Positions 59,250-64,000 of a stretch of 64,000 nt of DNA are shown here, one piece after another; within the stretch, counting starts at the first letter, position 1; each line of letters opens with the position of its first letter. The stretch is from Lindgomyces ingoldianus (taxonomy: Eukaryota; Ascomycota; Dothideomycetes; Pleosporales; Lindgomycetaceae). The notes below the pieces were generated by a model. The model made no database searches, was not told the DNA's origin, and was given only the letters and a program-made list of their open reading frames with translations. A program made the position numbers and the translations under genes. The stretch is taken from assembly GCF_010093535.1 (NCBI RefSeq), contig NW_022985196.1, positions 62,001 to 126,000 on the forward strand. The letters run 5' to 3'.

Positions 59250-59515
59250 TCCTTCTATTTAACTAGCTAGGTAGTAGCTTTATAATAAAATCTATAAAGA
59301 TATTCTCCTAAATTCTAGAGGGGACTAGGAGGGGCTAGAGTTCCCTGTACAGGGCATGTTAAAGGGATTTCACACGTTAGCAGGCCTAGCATGTGCTAAG
59401 GTAGTCTTTAGTATATTACTACATACCTAGCTAATAAAAGTCCCTTTATACTTAATAAAAAGTTTTACTAAATCTAAAATAGCCTACTAAGGGATAGTTA
59501 TAGTAGGCCTAAAAG
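59250..59515 (-). pseudogene. Gypsy integrase N-terminal zinc domain relic
   Basis: Minus-strand reading shows YYNYPLVGYFRFSKTFY, YTKDYLSTC, a stop, then AC, RVKSL and FIDFIIKLLPS. It aligns with the HHCC domain of Gypsy integrases (H..HP..GH..R..T...(Y/F)); the His positions read Tyr, as CAT to TAT changes would give. The two cysteines survive at 59380-59392. Confidence 0.8.
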
Positions 59516-60559
59516 GCTTAAATTTTTACTTCTTTAAGTATGTAAGTCTTTTTTTTTATAAGTAAAAAGTCTTTTTTTCTTTTCTAACTACTTACCTACT
59601 TAGTTTAGTTAGTCTTTTACATTCTTTTTCTAGGCCTTTTTTACACTTTTAGTGTGCAGATCTTTTTTAAGCCCTTTTATAATTACTCTTATTAAAGAGC
59701 TTTTTAGGCTTTAGGTTTTATTTACTATTTTAGTAGTACTTAAGGCTTTTATCTTAGTTGCTTAAGTAACAGCTGCTATTTCTAGCTATCTTAGGCCCTT
59801 CTAGGGTAATCTTGCCCTATCTAGCTTTAGTTTACGCTGCAGATTATAAAGTGCCTACTTCTATAATTCTAGGCTGTTTTTATTATTACTTTTTTTACTT
59901 TTTTTATAATTAGGCCTTTTTAAAGGCCTATTAGCAGGGTTAGTCTTACTTAGTTAATAATAAATTTAGAAGTTAAAAGTAGCTACTTACTTTACTTACT
60001 AAGCTTACTTCTTAGTTAGGGTCTTAGTAGTTATAAACTCTTAGAGGTTAGCATAGTCTGTTAGAAGTTTTATTATATAGGCAGCTCTCTTTAGATAGTA
60101 GCGCTAGTGTTTAAAGCCCTTTACTATAGTAAGTAGCTTACTATTATAGGTGTTATAGTTACATTCTACTACTATTATTTTATATAAGAAAAAGGCTATA
60201 AAGTGCTACTAGTCCTTTTCTACCCTATCTAGCCTAGGCTAGCTTAGAATTTCTAAGATTATATATCCTAAGGCATTAGTTTTAACTTAGTAGTGTAAGT
60301 TAGAATTAAAATGTACTAGTAGTAGTTTTCTAGTAAATCTACTTTTTAGTTTATTAAAGGTAGACACTACTTAAAGACTTAGCGCTAAGAAAATAGACTT
60401 TTTTTTATATTACTAATAGCCTTTTTTAGCTAAACTTTAAAGTTGTTAAGTAAGCTAGTGTAAAAAAGTAGTAATTTATAAAAATCTTTTTATAAAGTGT
60501 TAGTAGTAGTTAGTAAACTTTAAAAAGATCTAGATCTTTCTTATAGTTCTAGAAATTAG

Positions 60560-60860
60560 CTACCTTTAAATAGCTTTAACTTAGTTCTTTTCTATTTAGA
60601 CTCTTTCTAGAGTAATAATAAAGCCTAAGTACTTTACTTTATCTATGTAAAATTTACATTTTAAGAGCTTAGTGTATAGCTTATGCTAAAAGAGCCTAAA
60701 TAGGACTAAGTAAATGTGCTTTTTATGCTTAACTTTATTTTAAAAATAAATAAGTATATTATCTAAGTAGATAATATAATATATATTAAAGAAGTTTAAT
60801 AGCGTAAAGTTAATGTAACTTTAAAAGACTACTAGAGTGTTTATAAGTCTAAAAAGTATT
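60560..60860 (-). pseudogene. Gypsy reverse transcriptase relic
   Basis: Minus-strand reading gives FFNIYYIIYLDNILIYF, then YLVLFRLF and YTKLLKCKFYIDKVKYLGF before IITLERV. YLDN at 60758-60769 corresponds to the YxDD active site with the second Asp changed to Asn (GAT to AAT, a G to A change). The spacing to the KCEF-VxFLG motif is that of Ty3/Gypsy RT. Confidence 0.85.
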
Positions 60861-61971
60861 ATAGTGTATTTAAAATAGCTGTAGCAGGTCTAAAAAGTAG
60901 TCTTCTACTTATCCCCCTTCTTAATCTAAATGTAGTAGTAGGTGTTATACAGGTCTAGTTTAAAGTAAATTTTAGTGTAGCCTAATTAATCTAAAAATTT
61001 CCTAATTAATAAAAGAAAGTGTTAGTTTTTTACTATAATAGTGTTAAAGCTCTAGTAGTCTACATAAAGTTAGAGTGTTTTATCCTTTTTTTTTATAAAT
61101 AAAATAAGGGCCTCTGCCCTTAATATTAAGCAGTGTATCTATCTCTATTCTAGGTTTGTCTAGATATACTTTTATAAAACTTTTACCTTAGTAGTAGAGA
61201 AACTATAAAAAGGGCTATATAAAAGTTTTTTTTTTTATCTAAGTTAATTACAAGCTTATATAGGCTATAGTTAAGTAAAAGAAAAGTATTATATTCTAAA
61301 AATGCTCTTTAAAACTTCTTAAAGTATGCTAATAGCAGCCTAAGCTTCTTTAAAGTTAGTTAAAATATATAAGTAATTACTATTATAAACGCGTTATTAT
61401 TAAAGTCTATTAGTACCTTTATAAATGCTTTTAGGCTATTTAGACTAATCTTTTTATAAAGTTAGTAGTGTCTTTAAAAATAAACTATTTTATGTATAAA
61501 GTTAAAAGTTAAGTTTTATTTTTCTAGCTAAAGCATGCCTAATATTATACTATAACTAGAGATTTTTATTATAAAGAAGGTAAATTTACTTACTTAAAAC
61601 TACCTCTTACTATTCTTAATATAGTAAAAAATGTTAGCCTTTTTTATAACCTTTAATAGCTGTCCTTTTAAGGATATAAAGGAGCCTAGGTCTACTAGGT
61701 TAACTACTACACCTGCTTATTTAGTAAGGTCTTAATCTAAAAAGTTTACCTCTACTCTAAAGTCTATTATAGCTTAGTAGTAGTAAAAGAAGGTTAGACT
61801 TTTAATAGCTTTTAAAAAAAATATAAGTATTACCTTTATAGCACTAGGCCTAGCTCTTTAGGTACTTACTGCTACTGCTTTTTGCCCTTCTAAGTATTCT
61901 ACCTAGTCTATAAAACGCAGGGGGGGGCGTCCTAGGGCGCAGCTTTTCCTGCTAGGTTGTTCTTTTTAAGA

Positions 61972-62018
61972 GGGCAGTTTCTCTGCATGTAGCCTTGCTT
62001 ATAATAGTTATAGTAGCC
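61972..62018 (-). pseudogene. Gag CCHC zinc-knuckle relic
   Basis: The minus frame reads GYYNYYKQGYMQRNCP. The spacing is that of C-x2-C-x4-H-x4-C, with the first two Cys and the His now Tyr and only the last Cys retained. All three replacements are single C to T or G to A changes. Confidence 0.75.
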
Positions 62019-63183
62019 CTTTTTTTTTTAGTTTTTAGCCTTTTATGCCTTTTTAGCTTCTAACTTCTAAGGCCTAGCAGCTATAAAGTTATAAGGCTTT
62101 ATATTATTTTTTTAGTGTTAGTTGCTTTAGAGTTTCTTATAACTTACCTAGCTTTTTAAAGGGTGTTCTGCTCCTTTTAGGGGCCTCTTGCTACTCCTAT
62201 AGTTCCCTTCTGCCTAGAGGACCTGCTAGTGCTAGTTAGCCTCTATCTCTAATTTAAAAAGACTACTTTACACCTTTAGTTAAAAGTTTAGCCTGTACTA
62301 CACTTTTCTATTTAGAGTAAAGAAAAAGTTGTGTATTAAGTTCTAATTTAAGTTATTTAAAGCTTTAATAAAGTTAATATTCTCTTACTAAGTTTTAAAA
62401 TAGTTAAAAAGTTTAGTAGAAGTTTAATTTTTTTAATTTATATTTTTAATTTTTTACCTAGCTAAATTTTTTTTTTTTTAAGTATATCTAAAAAAGCTTA
62501 ACAGCGTTTTTTTTATAAAGCTCTAGTGTAATTAAGTTAAGTAGTTAACTATAAAGATTATATATACTACCCTATCCTAACAGTTGCAGGGGTCCTCCCC
62601 TAGGTAGCGCTAGCAGAACTCTACCTATAATACTGCATTTAAGAAGACTAAAAAGTTTTAAATATATTTTTTATAGCCTTTAATATATGCTTATAGTTAC
62701 TTACAGGACTTTCTTTTAAACTTTAGAGGTTAGTTAGGCTTAAGTAACTGTAGCCTAAAAAGGGTGCCCACAGGAGCAGCTGTCCTAGGTGGGAACAATA
62801 AGGGTTAGCTAGTAGCTGTCTATAGGGGGGCTGCTGGCCCTAGCCCTACAGGGGTTAGGTTATTATAGAGGGAGTTGTAAGGCCTTTAAAAGGATTATAA
62901 TATTTCTTTTAATTAGTCTTTCTAAAGTTATTTTAGTCTTTTTTTTTTTTTTAGTTTTTTTTATTAAATCTTAGCATTTAGTTAGGTAATATTACTTATT
63001 ATAATCTTCTTTAAAAGTGTCTTAGCCTAGGTAAAAAGGTCTAGGGGTGGCAGTCTCTAAAGGGGTTGCGCAGATGTCCCCCCTTTGTTAGGTAGTCTGT
63101 CTGCAGAGGGAGTCTGTAAGTCTTGTACAACGCTAGCTTAGGTAGTAACAGTTATGCTAGGTATTATTAAGTAAGTAGAGAAT

Positions 63184-63423
63184 TGTATTATAAAAAACAA
63201 AGTATACACTTTATAATTAAAAGGTGTATTAACTAATAAAAGCGTAACTGTAACATAGGAGTATAATTAGTACCTGCTTAATTTCTAAGGCAATCCTCTG
63301 CTATTTAAAGAGGGCTTCTACAACTAGCTATATACTTCTCTAGAGAGCCAGGCACGGCAGCGCTGGTAGCGACAGATCTAGTATGCTGTAGGTCCAGTTT
63401 AAAGTATTACCTGTCTAGGATGC
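63184..63423. repeat. LTR of the Gypsy element (right)
   Basis: Partner of 55890-56129. In its first 130 bp the many differences are all C to T or G to A relative to the left LTR; its outer 100 bp are nearly identical to the left LTR. This is the 5' LTR with respect to the minus-strand element. Confidence 0.9.
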
Positions 63424-64000
63424 TGTTACGGTCTACGGTTGGACCAGCGTAACCCCACCAGCAGTGCTCCACAGCCTAGCTGGGTTGGGGCAGGACTTGT
63501 TTACAAACCAATTAGAGGAACCGGAGGCAGCACAGCCGCCTGCGATCACAGAAGAATGCGTTATCTAATAAAGAGGCAGGGCTACGTATTACAAGGAGCT
63601 TAAGGAGCTTAAGGAGCTCTCCTTAGCAGACTCCTGTAAACTCTCTTAACTCCCCTTAGCACCCTAGCACATGTATATAGTTCCTACATTAAACAACCTT
63701 TAAAAGGTGTGTTTAATGTTTAGTTTATTCTTTATATAGACTAAGTAGCATTTAGCTTTCTAAAGAGCTGTAATACTATTTATATATCTTGCACTATATA
63801 TACCTCTAACCCTGTCTAAAAGGACTGTTTAACCCTAGCCTCCCTACTGCCGCACATAGGGCAAACCACAATCTAGTCATTCTCCCTCCCTCTATTAGCC
63901 TAATAGCCTGTACGTAGGACTGTACACCCTACTAGATTAGCCCCTTTAACCTGTTCTACTTATCCCCTAGGAATATTATTAGACCTAAGTGCTTTATAAA
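63424..64000 (+). mobile_element. LTR-like sequence, truncated by window end
   Basis: Immediately after the Gypsy LTR the sequence TGTTACGGTCTACGGTTGG begins, with TGTTACGG being a common start of fungal Gypsy LTRs. Composition is normal for 250 bp, then AT-rich. A short repeat GGAGCTTAA occurs at about 63597-63620. The junction suggests one element inserted next to or into another. Confidence 0.4.

Larger units (their letters stand above)
55890..63423 (-). mobile_element. Full-length Ty3/Gypsy LTR retrotransposon, RIP-degraded
   Basis: Two 240-bp direct repeats bound a 7.05 kb interior. The coding order on the minus strand is gag, reverse transcriptase, integrase, which is the Gypsy order. 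Relics: a CCHC knuckle (61972-62018), RT with YLDNILIY and LLKCKFYIDKVKYLGFIIT (60600-60800), and integrase with YPLVGYF, the ending DYLSTC-stop-AC and later IDFIIKLLPS (59250-59515). The interior is AT-rich, CpA/TpG-poor and full of TAA/TAG, so it is inactive. A TGCTG pentamer lies at both outer edges (55887-55891 and 63421-63425) and could be the target duplication, which would shift the LTR limits by 2-3 bases. Confidence 0.88.

Overview
The window is nuclear DNA of a filamentous ascomycete (Pezizomycotina). Genes carry several short introns with GT-AG borders. There is a 353-residue G-alpha-i of the fungal type, a CFEM membrane protein, fungal NACHT/ankyrin and HET-domain genes, and long AT-rich tracts depleted of CpA/TpG, the mark of repeat-induced point mutation (RIP). 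I cannot name the species from the sequence.

Layout. (a) 1-4 kb: wreckage of STAND/NLR-type genes (a minus-strand N-terminal domain, then a plus-strand NACHT gene with a degenerate repeat tail). (b) 4.6-42.1 kb: a gene-rich housekeeping core with prohibitin, QCR8, a SAM-dependent methyltransferase, Sam35, a LIM (paxillin-like) protein, inositol-3-phosphate synthase, an RPA1/MEIOB-like OB-fold protein, transketolase, a CFEM membrane protein, G-alpha-i, a HAD phosphatase, a C2-domain phosphatidylserine decarboxylase and a kinetochore Dsn1. Exon boundaries were worked out by hand for the multi-exon genes and keep frame. Three of the first genes (prohibitin, QCR8, Sam35) serve mitochondria, and PHB1/QCR8 are head to head on 235 bp. 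(c) 43.4-51.5 kb: a HET-domain pseudogene split by a 3.0 kb terminal-inverted-repeat element, then a nearly intact NACHT-ankyrin gene with one N-terminal stop. (d) 52.2-54.6 kb: two partial Ty1/Copia-like copies in inverted orientation. (e) 55.9-63.4 kb: a full-length, RIP-destroyed Ty3/Gypsy element on the minus strand with matching 240-bp LTRs, and an LTR-like sequence running off the right edge.

Overall this looks like a conserved gene block between two fast-evolving compartments rich in NLR/HET genes and transposons. The items most worth a second look are the TIR element inside the HET gene (removing it with one TA rejoins the frame), the LTR pair in which only one copy shows RIP changes, a possible antisense ORF within the Gypsy element, the inverted Copia pair, and a 22-base G run inside a transketolase intron.
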